Assembly (NCBI GenBank): GCA_035462025.1
Contig: DATHUR010000199.1
Location: forward strand, 1-52,451
Source of the DNA: Egicoccus sp035462025
Lineage (GTDB): Bacteria; Actinomycetota; Nitriliruptoria; Nitriliruptorales; Nitriliruptoraceae
Reading direction: 5' to 3'
Length of the DNA: 52,451 nt
Of this stretch, positions 32,875 to 41,843 are shown piece by piece. Made by a program: the position numbers and the translations under genes. Within the stretch, counting starts at the first letter, position 1; every line of letters starts with the position of its first letter. The notes beneath the pieces are model-generated. The model saw nothing but the letters and a program-made list of their open reading frames with translations. It made no database searches and was not told the DNA's origin.

Positions 32875-33378
32875 TCACTCGATGGTCAGCGTCGCCTCGA
32901 GGCCCGCGTTGTAGTGGCAGCCGTGCCCCGAGAAGCAGCCCACGCCCCAGGTGCCGGCGCGGTCCTCGGGGAACACCACCTCGACCTCGACGGTGTCACC
33001 ACCGCGCACCTGCACCGTGAAGGCGTCGTTGGGCGGCACCGGTTCGACGATCGCGGTCTGCGGTGCCACGCGCGGCGACAGTCCGTCGAACAGGTCGACG
33101 GCGTAGCCGGCCGGCCGGCCGTCCGCCTCGACCATCTCGCCGCCGAACGTCAGCGGGTGGTCGGCGTCGTCGGTGTTGACGAACACCAGGGTGACCGGCT
33201 CACCGGCCGGCACCGTCCACTCCTCGACCTCGAAGGCGTAGTCGCGCAGGACGATCTCGAGCCGCCCGTCGCTGTCGACCTGCCCGGGCGCCGGCCCGCC
33301 TCCGGGCCAGACGAGCAGGATCACGGCCAGACCGATCGCTGCGAGCACGGCGGCGGACGTCCACGTCCGGGTCGTCAT
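32875..33378 (-). CDS. Membrane-anchored cupredoxin-like protein
   Basis: 167 residues. An N-terminal hydrophobic segment (~8-25, no lipobox) is followed by a beta-rich cupredoxin-like domain: VPAGEPVTLVFVNTDDADHPLTFGG carries the first His, and GTWGVGCFSGHGCHYNAGLEATL near the C-terminus has Cys and His residues. The arrangement is less regular than in blue copper proteins, so copper binding is likely but not certain. It belongs to the periplasm-facing side. ATG 33378 with GGCGGG upstream. Confidence 0.75.
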   Translation of the reverse strand: MTTRTWTSAAVLAAIGLAVILLVWPGGGPAPGQVDSDGRLEIVLRDYAFEVEEWTVPAGEPVTLVFVNTDDADHPLTFGGEMVEADGRPAGYAVDLFDGLSPRVAPQTAIVEPVPPNDAFTVQVRGGDTVEVEVVFPEDRAGTWGVGCFSGHGCHYNAGLEATLTIE

Positions 33379-33510
33379 CGACCCGCCTTTCCTCGACCGC
33401 TCCCATCGTGCACCCCGGCACCCCGGGCGGGCAGAGGCGAAGGCCACCACGTCCCGCCCGGTCGGACGGCGTGAGGACTTCCGGCAGGTGTCGGTGGTGT
33501 CGGGCAGGCG

Positions 33511-33516
33511 TACGAT
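33511..33516 (+). promoter_or_regulatory. -10-like box TACGAT before the DUF6069 gene
   Basis: TACGAT lies 37 bases before the ATG at 33548, the spacing seen before other genes. Confidence 0.35.
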
Positions 33517-33547
33517 CGAGTCGGCCCCGTTCGCGGGGGAGGTCAGC

Positions 33548-33955
33548 ATGACCAGCCCCGGCACGACCGCACGGACGCGCGCGCCGATCCGTGCTCTGGC
33601 GGTCCTCGCCGCCGTCCTGCTCCCGGTCCTCGTGTGGCTCGTCGCCGTCGAGGTGCTCGGGATCGAGGTGTCGGTACCCGACGGGGACGGTCGGCGGTCG
33701 ATCGGCCTACCGGCCGTCGTCACCACGGCCGGCATCCCGGCGGTGGCGGGGTGGAGCCTCCTGGTCGTCCTCGAGCGGTTCAGCCGGCACGCCGCGCTGA
33801 TCTGGACCGTGGTCGCGGTCGCGGTGCTGCTGGTGTCCTTCGCCCCGCTCGCCGGGGCCGGCATGCCGACCGGGACCGTCGTCACCTTCGCGCTCATGCG
33901 TCTCACCCTGGCCGGAGCGCTGATCCCCGGCCTGCTCCTCGGAGGACCCCCATGA
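33548..33955 (+). CDS. DUF6069-like four-helix membrane protein
   Basis: 135 residues with four predicted membrane helices (about 18-40, 58-78, 85-103, 110-132), a plan and size matching actinobacterial DUF6069 proteins. Function unknown. ATG 33548 has GGGGGAGG upstream. The next gene's ATG overlaps its stop (ATGA), so the two are coupled. Confidence 0.7.
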   Translation: MTSPGTTARTRAPIRALAVLAAVLLPVLVWLVAVEVLGIEVSVPDGDGRRSIGLPAVVTTAGIPAVAGWSLLVVLERFSRHAALIWTVVAVAVLLVSFAPLAGAGMPTGTVVTFALMRLTLAGALIPGLLLGGPP

Positions 33956-34425
33956 CCACCACCGCTCCCACCGTCCCCACCGCGGTCCCGCCCGCATGGG
34001 CCAACGCGCTCGTCGGCGGCCTGCTGCGCACGCCCGGTCTGGAGTTGCTGGTGGGCCGGGGGCTCGCCCTCGTCACCGTCACCGGACGCCGCACCGGGAC
34101 GCGATACACCACGCCGGTTGCTTACCACCGGGACGGCGACACCGTCACGATCCTGACCAAGTCGTCGCGGACCTGGTGGCGCAACCTCGAGGCCAGGCCC
34201 GAGGTCGAACTCCGACTCGCCGGTCGCCGCTACCGCGGTCTGGCACGCGCCACGGTCGACGACCCCTCGACGCTGTTCACCGTGCTGGAGCACCTCACGC
34301 GCTCGCCTCGGAGCGCGCGTCGCTTCTACGGCGTCACGATCACCGACGATGCCGACGACAACGCGCGACAGGCCCGGGCGATCCTGCCGTACCTCGCCGT
34401 GGTGCGCGTCACCCTGCAGCGGTGA
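33952..34425 (+). CDS. F420-dependent nitroreductase/quinone reductase family protein
   Basis: 157 residues of the Ddn-like split-barrel family: VTGRRTGTRYTTPVAYHRDGD, then SSRTWWRNLEARPEVELRL, and the ending near LPYLAVVRVTL. Members bind deazaflavin F420 and reduce quinones or nitro compounds. It is coupled to the membrane protein gene before it and overlaps the convergent serine hydrolase gene by 17 bases. Confidence 0.85.
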   Translation: MTTTAPTVPTAVPPAWANALVGGLLRTPGLELLVGRGLALVTVTGRRTGTRYTTPVAYHRDGDTVTILTKSSRTWWRNLEARPEVELRLAGRRYRGLARATVDDPSTLFTVLEHLTRSPRSARRFYGVTITDDADDNARQARAILPYLAVVRVTLQR

Positions 34426-35416
34426 GTTCGCGGAGCCGGCGGGCCATGGGCCAGGCACCGTCGGACCAGTTCGCGATCACGGTCCACGTCACCGCGGCCG
34501 CGGGGTCGTTGACCGACCGGAACGACACGCCGGCGTCGTAGCCCTCGACGATGACGGCGTCGCCCACCGCGTCCAGCCAGAACCCGAGGCCGTAGCGACG
34601 GCCCTCGTCGGGCACGTCGCTGACCGGGGCGGTCATCTGACGGACACGCTCCGGCGGAACGATCCGCCCGGCGAACAGGGCCGCCCACAACGCGTGCACG
34701 TCGGCCACGGTGGTGTAGACGCCGCCATCGCCGCTGCCACGGACCGGCAGGTGCAGCACGTTGGTGCGCAGGCCGTCGCCGTGGAGGTAGCCGAGCGCGG
34801 CGTCACCGGGCAGTTCGTCCGAGCGCAGGAACGCGGTCGCGGTCATCCCCGCCGGCTCGCAGACCCGACGGGTCACGAGGTCGTGGAAGGCCGTGCCCGC
34901 GGCCCGCTCGGCGAGCAGCGCGAGCAGGACGTAGCCGCCGTTGCAGTACGCGAACCGCTCCCCCGGCACGAACGTGGTGGGGTGGCCGCCGAGCACCTGC
35001 AGGTAGTCCTCGGGGGCGGCGAGCCGGTGGACCGGTACCGACAGCACGTGGTCGGTGATGTCGAGGTCGGCGTCCTCATCGAGGTAGTCCCCGATGCCGG
35101 AGCGGTGCGCGAGCAGGTGCTCGACGGTGACGTCGTCGTCGACCAGCGGCAGGTCGTCACCGAGGAGCGCCCGCGCCGGGGTGTCCAGCGCCAGCACGCC
35201 GTCCTCGACGAGGCTCATGACGGTCAGCGCCGTCAGGCCCTTCACGCCACTGGCGATCCCGAATCGCGTGGCCAGCGTGTTCGGCACGCTCAGGGCGCGG
35301 TTCGCCTCGCCATAGGCGCGTGCCACCTCGACCGCGCCGCCACGGTCGAGGCGGACGACGCCGGAGAAGCCGTGCTGGTGCGCGGCGGCGTCGATCGCCG
35401 CCTCGAGTCCACCCAT
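34409..35416 (-). CDS. Serine hydrolase of the beta-lactamase/PBP (class C) family
   Basis: 335 residues. The SxxK motif is SGVK (Ser56, Lys59) and YxN is YCN (Tyr157, Asn159). The third motif is not the usual HxG/KTG; the region GYDAGVSF may replace it. No signal peptide is evident, suggesting a cytosolic esterase or peptidase rather than a secreted lactamase. ATG 35416 sits next to the lctP control region and is divergent from it. Confidence 0.85.
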   Translation of the reverse strand: MGGLEAAIDAAAHQHGFSGVVRLDRGGAVEVARAYGEANRALSVPNTLATRFGIASGVKGLTALTVMSLVEDGVLALDTPARALLGDDLPLVDDDVTVEHLLAHRSGIGDYLDEDADLDITDHVLSVPVHRLAAPEDYLQVLGGHPTTFVPGERFAYCNGGYVLLALLAERAAGTAFHDLVTRRVCEPAGMTATAFLRSDELPGDAALGYLHGDGLRTNVLHLPVRGSGDGGVYTTVADVHALWAALFAGRIVPPERVRQMTAPVSDVPDEGRRYGLGFWLDAVGDAVIVEGYDAGVSFRSVNDPAAAVTWTVIANWSDGAWPMARRLRELTAAG

Positions 35417-35534
35417 GTGTGTGCCGCCTCGTCTCGCCGGCAGTCTGTCACCTGGACCGTCACGACGGCGCGGTCGAGGTCGAAGAACCCGGCACAGCGT
35501 TCGCAGGATCCCCATTCCCGACGCCGAGGGCCCT

Positions 35535-35556
35535 GGTCGTTTCGGGCCGAACGACC
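35535..35556. promoter_or_regulatory. Dyad symmetry upstream of lctP
   Basis: GGTCGTT (35535-35541) and AACGACC (35550-35556) form a perfect 7-bp inverted pair with an 8-base centre, between the serine hydrolase and lctP genes. It resembles a GntR/FadR-type operator in size, but no lactate regulator gene is adjacent. Confidence 0.35.
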
Positions 35557-35662
35557 CTGCGGGGTCCAGGTCTCCGGCCCTGCCTGCCGCGCGCGACGCC
35601 GGGCGAAGGTGACACCCATGTCACCACCAGTCGGGTTCGTGACAACGCAGGGTGGGAGCCCA

Positions 35663-37483
35663 ATGGACAACTTGCTCGTACTGAGCCTGCTGGCATTCCT
35701 GCCGATCCTGGTGATCGGCACGTTGCTGGTGGGCCTCCGCTGGCCCGCGAAGAACGCGATGGCCGCTGGATTCGTCGTCGTCGTCGTCATCGCCATCGGC
35801 GTCTGGGATGTCCGGCCCGTCTCGGTGGCGGCCTCGGTCGTCCAGGGCCTGAGCATCTCGAAGGACATTCTCTGGATCGTGTTCGGCGCGCTGCTGCTGC
35901 TCGCGACGCTGACCGCATCCGGCGCGATGTCGAGCATCCGCGCCGGCTTCACGCGCATCAGCCCGGACCGCCGCGTCCAGGCGATCATCATCGCGTGGCT
36001 GTTCGGATCCTTCATCGAGGGTGCGGCCGGCTTCGGCACGCCCGCCGCCGTCGTCGCACCACTGCTGCTCGCACTCGGCTTCCCCGCCATGGCGGCCGTC
36101 ATGTGCGGGCTGATCATCCAGTCGACGCCGGTCACCTTCGGCGCGCTCGGCACCCCGATCCTGGTCGGCGTCAACGGCGGCCTCGGGGGCACGGCTGCCG
36201 AAGCCAGCATCACCGCCGCCGGCAGCACCCTGCCCGCCTACCTCGGCGAGGTGACCCTGGCCGCCGCCACCGTGCACGCCACGGTCGGCCTGCTGGTCCC
36301 GCTGTTCATGGTGACGCTGCTGACCAAGTTCTTCGGCCCGAACAAGCGCTTCACCGAGGGCCTGGCCGTCGCGCCGTTCGCCCTGTTCGCCGGACTCGCC
36401 ATGGTCGTGCCCTACTACCTGACCGCCCGCTTCTTCGGACCCGAGTTCCCCTCGCTGTTCGGCGCGCTGATCGGTCTCGCGATCGTGATCCCGGCCGCCC
36501 GTGCCGGCTTCCTGCAGCCCAAGAAGGTCTGGGACTTCGCCCCTCGTAAGGACTGGGCCAGCCACTGGATGGGTGAACTCGAGCCGAGCGACGCCGCGCC
36601 GCGTCAGGTCATCGGCACCGCCCGCGCCTGGTCGCCCTACCTGCTGCTGGCCGCCATCCTGGTCGCCACGCGCCTGCCCGAGCTGGGCATCGGCGCCGCA
36701 CTCAAGAAGGTCAACCCGGTCTGGCGGAACATCTTCGGGGTCGAGGGTCTCAACTTCGACTTCGCGGTCCTGTACCTGCCCGGATTCGTGTTCCTGGTCG
36801 CGGTCGTGGCCAGCTACGGCCTGCACAGGATGACCGCCGACGAGATCAGGACCTCGTGGTCCACCGCCACCAGGCAGATGCTCAAGGCGGCCCCGACCAT
36901 CCTCATCGCGGTCCCCCTGGTCCGAATCTTCATCAACTCCGGTGCGGCGTTCTCCGACGGCGACCTCGCCTCGATGCCGCTGACGCTGGCCGAGGGTGCC
37001 GCGACGGCGGTCGGCTCGGCCTGGCCGCTGATCGCTCCGTTCGTCGGTGCGCTCGGCGCCTTCGCCGCGGGGTCCAACACGATCAGCAACCTGATGTTCT
37101 CCCAGTTCCAGTTCGCGACCGCCGAGGGCATCGGCGTCTCGACGTCGGCGATCGTCGCGGCCCAGGCCGTCGGCGGCGCCGCCGGCAACATGATCACCGT
37201 CCACAACGTCGTGGCCGCCGCCGCGACGGTCGGACTGGTCGGTCGCGAGGGCGAACTGCTGCGCAAGGTGGTCATCCCCTGCGGCTACTACCTGCTCGCG
37301 GGCGGCGTCATGACCTACATGATCGTCTGGGGCATCGGCGTCAACGCCGGAACCGCCGGACTGGCGACCCTGCTGCTGCTCGCCGGCTACGTGGCGGTGC
37401 GCGCCAGGCGGGAACGGCGCGAGGCCGCCGGCGACGCGGCCGCAACCGAAACGCAGCCACTGGTCGACACCACCCCGCGCTGA
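35663..37483 (+). CDS. lctP: L-lactate permease (LctP family)
   Basis: 606 residues with about 13-14 membrane segments. Family hallmarks are FIEGAAGFGTPAAVVAPLLLALGF, QSTPVTFGALGTPILVG and AAGSNTISNLMFSQFQFATAEG, then AAQAVGGAAGNMITVHNVVAA. These are typical of lactate/glycolate-proton symporters. ATG 35663 (GGGAG six bases upstream) places the first membrane helix correctly; ATG 35618 is possible. It heads the lactate/glycolate operon. Confidence 0.93.
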   Translation: MDNLLVLSLLAFLPILVIGTLLVGLRWPAKNAMAAGFVVVVVIAIGVWDVRPVSVAASVVQGLSISKDILWIVFGALLLLATLTASGAMSSIRAGFTRISPDRRVQAIIIAWLFGSFIEGAAGFGTPAAVVAPLLLALGFPAMAAVMCGLIIQSTPVTFGALGTPILVGVNGGLGGTAAEASITAAGSTLPAYLGEVTLAAATVHATVGLLVPLFMVTLLTKFFGPNKRFTEGLAVAPFALFAGLAMVVPYYLTARFFGPEFPSLFGALIGLAIVIPAARAGFLQPKKVWDFAPRKDWASHWMGELEPSDAAPRQVIGTARAWSPYLLLAAILVATRLPELGIGAALKKVNPVWRNIFGVEGLNFDFAVLYLPGFVFLVAVVASYGLHRMTADEIRTSWSTATRQMLKAAPTILIAVPLVRIFINSGAAFSDGDLASMPLTLAEGAATAVGSAWPLIAPFVGALGAFAAGSNTISNLMFSQFQFATAEGIGVSTSAIVAAQAVGGAAGNMITVHNVVAAAATVGLVGREGELLRKVVIPCGYYLLAGGVMTYMIVWGIGVNAGTAGLATLLLLAGYVAVRARRERREAAGDAAATETQPLVDTTPR

Positions 37484-37506
37484 CCACCTCGGCGCGGCCC
37501 GCCGAA

Positions 37507-37582
37507 CAGTGGACCCGGGCCCTTCTCGCTGGCAGGGTGACCCACCCAGCGAGGAGGGCCCGGCCCTGCGGGGACTCCACTG
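37507..37582 (+). terminator. Large two-tier hairpin between lctP and lutC
   Basis: An inner 18-bp stem (37515-37532 with 37546-37563, one G-U pair) is enclosed by a second stem CAGTGGA/TCCACTG (37507-37513, 37576-37582). It starts 24 bases after the lctP stop and ends 18 bases before the lutC ATG. It may terminate, process or attenuate the transcript between transporter and enzymes. Confidence 0.6.
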
Positions 37583-37600
37583 CCGACCCGAAAGCACCCG

Positions 37601-38158
37601 ATGACATCCCCCACCACCACGCCGCCGGCCGCGACGGCGGAGCGGTTCGCGGCCGCGGTGACGGCATCCGCGGCCGGCCACCTCGCCGTGGCCGACCTGG
37701 CCGCCGTGGCCGACCACGTCGCCTCGCACGGCCGACGCGTCGCCGTCGCCCCGAGCTACGACCGCCGCCAGCCCGCGTTGCGGCGCGAACTCGAAGCGCG
37801 CGGCGTCGAGGTGGTGGTGGCCGAGGGCGACGACCCGGCCGCGCAGGTCGCCGACGTGGACGTCGGGATCGTCGAAGGGGCGATGGGGATCGCCGAGACC
37901 GGCAGCGTGCTCGTCAGCGAGCATCCGTTGGGCGACCGGGTGACGTCCATGCTGTGCCACCGCCTGGTCCTGGTCGTGCCCCGCGACCGGCTGACGGACC
38001 GGCTCGAGTCGGCCGCCACCTGGCTGGCCGGCCGTCCCGCCGGCGTGGCGGCGTTCGCCGCGCTGATCACGGGCCCTTCGCGTACCGCGGACATCGAACG
38101 CAGCCTCACGATCGGCGTGCAGGGCCCCCAGGAGGTCGACGTGGTGGTGCTCGGATGA
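37601..38158 (+). CDS. lutC: LUD-domain protein LutC
   Basis: 185 residues forming a LUD domain (LutC/YkgG type): FAAAVTASAAGHLAVADLA, GIVEGAMGIAETGSVLVSEHP and DIERSLTIGVQGPQEVDVVVLG. LutC is one of three subunits of the iron-sulfur L-lactate dehydrogenase system. The next ATG overlaps its stop (ATGA). A conserved active-site role for this subunit is not established. Confidence 0.92.
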   Translation: MTSPTTTPPAATAERFAAAVTASAAGHLAVADLAAVADHVASHGRRVAVAPSYDRRQPALRRELEARGVEVVVAEGDDPAAQVADVDVGIVEGAMGIAETGSVLVSEHPLGDRVTSMLCHRLVLVVPRDRLTDRLESAATWLAGRPAGVAAFAALITGPSRTADIERSLTIGVQGPQEVDVVVLG

Positions 38159-40362
38159 GGAGCTTCGAGGAGCGCTACGAGACCGCGCTGGCCGACCCCA
38201 ACGTGCGCGAGGGGCTGACCGCGTTCCAGCGCGGCTGGCGGGTGAGCCGCGACGCCGCCATCGCCCAACTCGAACAGCAGGAGGGGCGCAGCTTCGACGA
38301 ACTGCGCGCCGAGTTGGCCGCGATCAAGGACCACGTGATCGCCAACTGGGACCACTACCTCGACGAGTTCACCCGCAACGCCGAGGCCGCGGGCTCGCAG
38401 GTGACCAGGGTCGCCACCCCGGGCGAGGCCAACGCACTGATCACGAAGATCCTCCAGGACGCCGGCGCGACCATCGTGGTCAAGGGCAAGTCGATGGTCT
38501 CCGAGGAGATCGGGCTCAACCACCACCTCGAGGCCAACGGCATCAGCCCGGTCGAGACCGACCTCGGCGAGTGGATCCTGCAACTGGCCGGCGAGACCCC
38601 CTCGCACCTGGTCATGCCGGCGATCCACAAGCGCAAGGAACAGGTCGCCGAGTTGTTCACGCGCGTGCTCGGGCGTGAGTTCCCGCCCGACGACATCGAC
38701 CGCATGGTCAAGGCCGCGCGCACCGAGTTGCGCGAGCAGTTCCTGGCCAGCGGCGCCGGGTTGTCGGGCACCAACGCGCTGATCGCCGAGGGCGGCGCGA
38801 TGCTGACGGTCGAGAACGAGGGCAACAACCGGATGAGCGTGGCGATCCCGCCCGTCCACCTCGTGACCGCCGGCATCGAGAAGCTGGTCCCGACCTACGC
38901 CGACGCGATGAAGCAGGTCCGCCTGCTGGGCCGCTCGGCGACCGGGCAGCCCTTCACCGTCTACACCAACTTCATCACCGGGCCGCGGCCGGGGCAGGCC
39001 CAGCACATCGTGCTGCTCGACAACGGCCGCACCGCCATGGCCGAGGATCCTGACGTCGCGGCCGCGCTGCGCTGCATCCGCTGCGGCGCGTGCGCCAACG
39101 TCTGTCCGCCCTACGGGGTGGTCGGTGGGCACGCGTTCGGGCACGTCTACACCGGCGCGATCGGCCTGGTGAACACCCTCTACCACCATGGTCCCGAGGC
39201 GGCTGCCGGCCCGCAGTCGCTGTGCGTGTCCTGCAACGCGTGTGCCACCGTCTGTCCGGTCGACATCCCCCTGCCGGTCCAGATCCTCGAGGTCCGCGCC
39301 AAGGTCAGCGAGCAGGTCCCCGACGCCGTGCCGGCCGGCCGCGCCACGAAGCTGGCCATCGCCGCGTTCCAGCAGCGCTGGCTGTTCGACGTCGGCATGC
39401 GCGCCGCCGGCGTCGCGACGACCCCGCTGCGTCGCGACGGGGTGACGCGCCTGCCCAAGGCGCTGCTCGGCTTCGGCAAGCTCGACACCTGGATCGGCTG
39501 GCGGACGCCGCCTGCGATCCCGGTGCGTCCGGCCCGCGACACGCTGAAGGCCGGCGGCCTGCCCGAGCCCCATCCGCTGGACAGCCAGCCACTGCGCGGC
39601 CGGCGCGTGCAGTTGTTCCTGCAGTGCGTGTCCGACCGGATGGCGCCCGAGATCCCGATCGCCGCCGCGAAGCTGCTGCGCGCCGCCGGCGCCCAGGTGA
39701 TCGTCCCGCGCGAACAGCATTGCTGCGGCCTGCCCGCCTACGACGCCGGCGAACAGGACGCGGCGCGCTCGATGGTCCGCCAGACCATGGGGGTGCTGGA
39801 GGGCGTCGACGACGTCGTCACCCCCGCGTCGAGTTGCCTGGCGATGCTCGGCCACGACGCGCCCTACCTGCTGCGCGACGACCCGGACGAGGCGGCGCAG
39901 GCGCGGGCCATGGCCGGCCGCGTGCACGACCTGGTCAGCTACCTCAGCGTCGGCCCCGGACGGCTGCCGACCGGCGCGCTCGACAACGGCGACCGAACCC
40001 CGGTCACCGTCCACCGTTTCTGCCAGTCCTCGAACGTGCTCGACCGCGAGGACGCGGTCGAGCGGTTCATCGAGGACGTCGCGGGCGTGCCGGTGGTGAC
40101 GCTGGACGAGGCCGCCGTCTGCTGTGGCTTCGGCGGGTCGACGTCGGTCAAGAACCCGGAGCTCGCGGCCGGCGTCCTGGCCCGCAAGCTCGACAACGTC
40201 GACCGGACCCAGGCGTCGATCCTGATCACCGACAACCCCGGCTGCCTGCTGCACCTGCGCGGCGGTCTCGACGCCTCGGACCGCCCGGTCCGGGCCATGC
40301 ACCTGGCCGAATACCTTGCCGGCCGGTTGCCCGGTTCGGCCGACCACGGAGGGGCCGCATGA
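38155..40362 (+). CDS. Fused lactate-utilisation iron-sulfur protein LutB-LutA
   Basis: 735 residues. The first ~300 are the LUD domain of LutB (KGKSMVSEEIGLNHHLEANG, GTNALIAEGGAMLTVENEGN). Two [4Fe-4S] clusters follow: CIRCGACANVC (first Cys 307) and CVSCNACATVC (first Cys 357). From ~485 the chain is LutA: two CCG domains with FLQC...HCCGLP and FCQSS...VCCGFGG...NPGCLL. In other bacteria these are two genes; here they are one. The product oxidises L-lactate to pyruvate with LutC. ATGA overlaps couple it to both neighbours. Confidence 0.92.
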   Translation: MRSFEERYETALADPNVREGLTAFQRGWRVSRDAAIAQLEQQEGRSFDELRAELAAIKDHVIANWDHYLDEFTRNAEAAGSQVTRVATPGEANALITKILQDAGATIVVKGKSMVSEEIGLNHHLEANGISPVETDLGEWILQLAGETPSHLVMPAIHKRKEQVAELFTRVLGREFPPDDIDRMVKAARTELREQFLASGAGLSGTNALIAEGGAMLTVENEGNNRMSVAIPPVHLVTAGIEKLVPTYADAMKQVRLLGRSATGQPFTVYTNFITGPRPGQAQHIVLLDNGRTAMAEDPDVAAALRCIRCGACANVCPPYGVVGGHAFGHVYTGAIGLVNTLYHHGPEAAAGPQSLCVSCNACATVCPVDIPLPVQILEVRAKVSEQVPDAVPAGRATKLAIAAFQQRWLFDVGMRAAGVATTPLRRDGVTRLPKALLGFGKLDTWIGWRTPPAIPVRPARDTLKAGGLPEPHPLDSQPLRGRRVQLFLQCVSDRMAPEIPIAAAKLLRAAGAQVIVPREQHCCGLPAYDAGEQDAARSMVRQTMGVLEGVDDVVTPASSCLAMLGHDAPYLLRDDPDEAAQARAMAGRVHDLVSYLSVGPGRLPTGALDNGDRTPVTVHRFCQSSNVLDREDAVERFIEDVAGVPVVTLDEAAVCCGFGGSTSVKNPELAAGVLARKLDNVDRTQASILITDNPGCLLHLRGGLDASDRPVRAMHLAEYLAGRLPGSADHGGAA

Positions 40363-41843
40363 CGCAGACCGACACGCCGAACACGGGCGACGCGCGGCCG
40401 CTGCGACCGGCCGAACGCGCGCTGCTGATGCAGTTGCGCACGATCCTCGAACCGGACGGGCTGCGTGACGGCCACCTCGGCCGGGCGACCTACCGGCGCG
40501 ACGCGTCGTTCCTCAACGCCGATCCGCTGGCCGTGGTGCTGCCGCGCACGGTCGAACAGACCGCCGAGGTACTGCGTGCCTGCCGTGACCACGGCATCCC
40601 GTTCACGCCACGGGCCGCGGGTACCGGCCTGGCGGGCGGCGCCACCCCGACCGGCGAGGGCGGGGCGCGTCCGGTCGTGGTCAGCGTGGCGCGGATGGAC
40701 CGCCTACTCGACCTCGACGTGACCAACCGGCGTGCGTGGGTCGAGGCGGGACTCGTCAACGCCCGCCTCGGACGCGCCGTCGCGCCGCACGGGCTGCGGT
40801 TCGCGCCCGACCCCGCCAGCCAGATCGCGGCGACGCTGGGCGGCAACGTGGCGACCAACGCCGGCGGCATCCACGTGCTGACGTACGGCGTCATGAGCCA
40901 GCACGTCCTGGCCGTCGAGATGCTCGACGTGGACGGCGAGGTCCACCTGCTGGACGGCCGCCTGCCCGAACAGGGCGGCCTCGACCTGCGCGGCGTGTCG
41001 GTCGGCGGCGAGGGCACGCTCGGCATCGTCACCAAGGCGTGTCTGCGTCTGCTGCCGCTGCCGCCGGCGATCGGGACCATGCTGGCCGGGTTCCCGTCGC
41101 TCGCCGCCGCGGCCGCGACCGTTGGTGGGCTGGTGACCAGTGACCGTCTTCCCGACGCGGTCGAGTTGATGGACGCCCGCGCGATCGAACTGGTCGAGGG
41201 CTACGCCCACGCCGGTTACCCGGTCGACGCGGCGGCCGTGCTGCTGCTCGAGTACGAGGGACTGCCCGGCGGCGTGGCCGCGGGCCTCGACACCGCCGAG
41301 CGGGTCGCCACCGCGAACGGGGCGACGACCCTGGTGCGCGCGGCCGACGCCGGACAGCGCGCCAAGATCTGGAAGGGCCGCAAGGCCGTGGCCGGCGCGA
41401 TCGCCCAGCGGGCGCCGGACTTCTACCTCCAGGACGTCGTCGTGCCCCGCTCGCGGCTCGGCGAGATGCTCGACACCGTGGTCGCGATCGGCGAGCGCGA
41501 GTCGCTCGTCATCCTCAACGTCGTGCACGCCGGCGACGGCAACCTGCACCCGTTCGTGCTGTTCGACCGCCGCGTGCCCGGGATGCTCGACCGCGTCCTG
41601 ACGGCCGGGCACGACATCGTGGCCGCGGCGCTGCGGCTGGGCGGGACGGTGACCGGCGAACACGGCGTCGGCATCGAGAAGCGCGACTTCCTCGCCGAGA
41701 TCTACGACGCGGACGACCTCGCCGTGCAGTGGGCCGTGCGCCGGGCCGTCGAACCGTCCGGGCTGGCCAACCCCGACAAGGTGCTGCCGACCACGGTCGG
41801 TTGCGGCGAGGCACGGCTGGTGCCCGAAGGAGCCTGGGTGTGA
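40359..41843 (+). CDS. glcD: FAD-linked oxidase GlcD (glycolate/D-lactate dehydrogenase)
   Basis: 494 residues. The FAD-binding-4 domain (~50-225) has FTPRAAGTGLAGGATPTGEGG, GLRFAPDPASQIAATLGGNVATNAGG and VGGEGTLGIVTKA. The C-terminal FAD-oxidase domain includes HAGDGNLHPFVLFD and TGEHGVGIEKRDFL. It is the catalytic flavin subunit oxidising glycolate or D-lactate. Its ATG overlaps the LutBA stop, and the GlcE GTG overlaps its own stop. Confidence 0.93.
   Translation: MTQTDTPNTGDARPLRPAERALLMQLRTILEPDGLRDGHLGRATYRRDASFLNADPLAVVLPRTVEQTAEVLRACRDHGIPFTPRAAGTGLAGGATPTGEGGARPVVVSVARMDRLLDLDVTNRRAWVEAGLVNARLGRAVAPHGLRFAPDPASQIAATLGGNVATNAGGIHVLTYGVMSQHVLAVEMLDVDGEVHLLDGRLPEQGGLDLRGVSVGGEGTLGIVTKACLRLLPLPPAIGTMLAGFPSLAAAAATVGGLVTSDRLPDAVELMDARAIELVEGYAHAGYPVDAAAVLLLEYEGLPGGVAAGLDTAERVATANGATTLVRAADAGQRAKIWKGRKAVAGAIAQRAPDFYLQDVVVPRSRLGEMLDTVVAIGERESLVILNVVHAGDGNLHPFVLFDRRVPGMLDRVLTAGHDIVAAALRLGGTVTGEHGVGIEKRDFLAEIYDADDLAVQWAVRRAVEPSGLANPDKVLPTTVGCGEARLVPEGAWV

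Noticed and set aside
37756..40347. 863-residue frame antisense to lutC and the LutBA fusion
   Set aside because: Shadow of clearly coding, motif-bearing genes.
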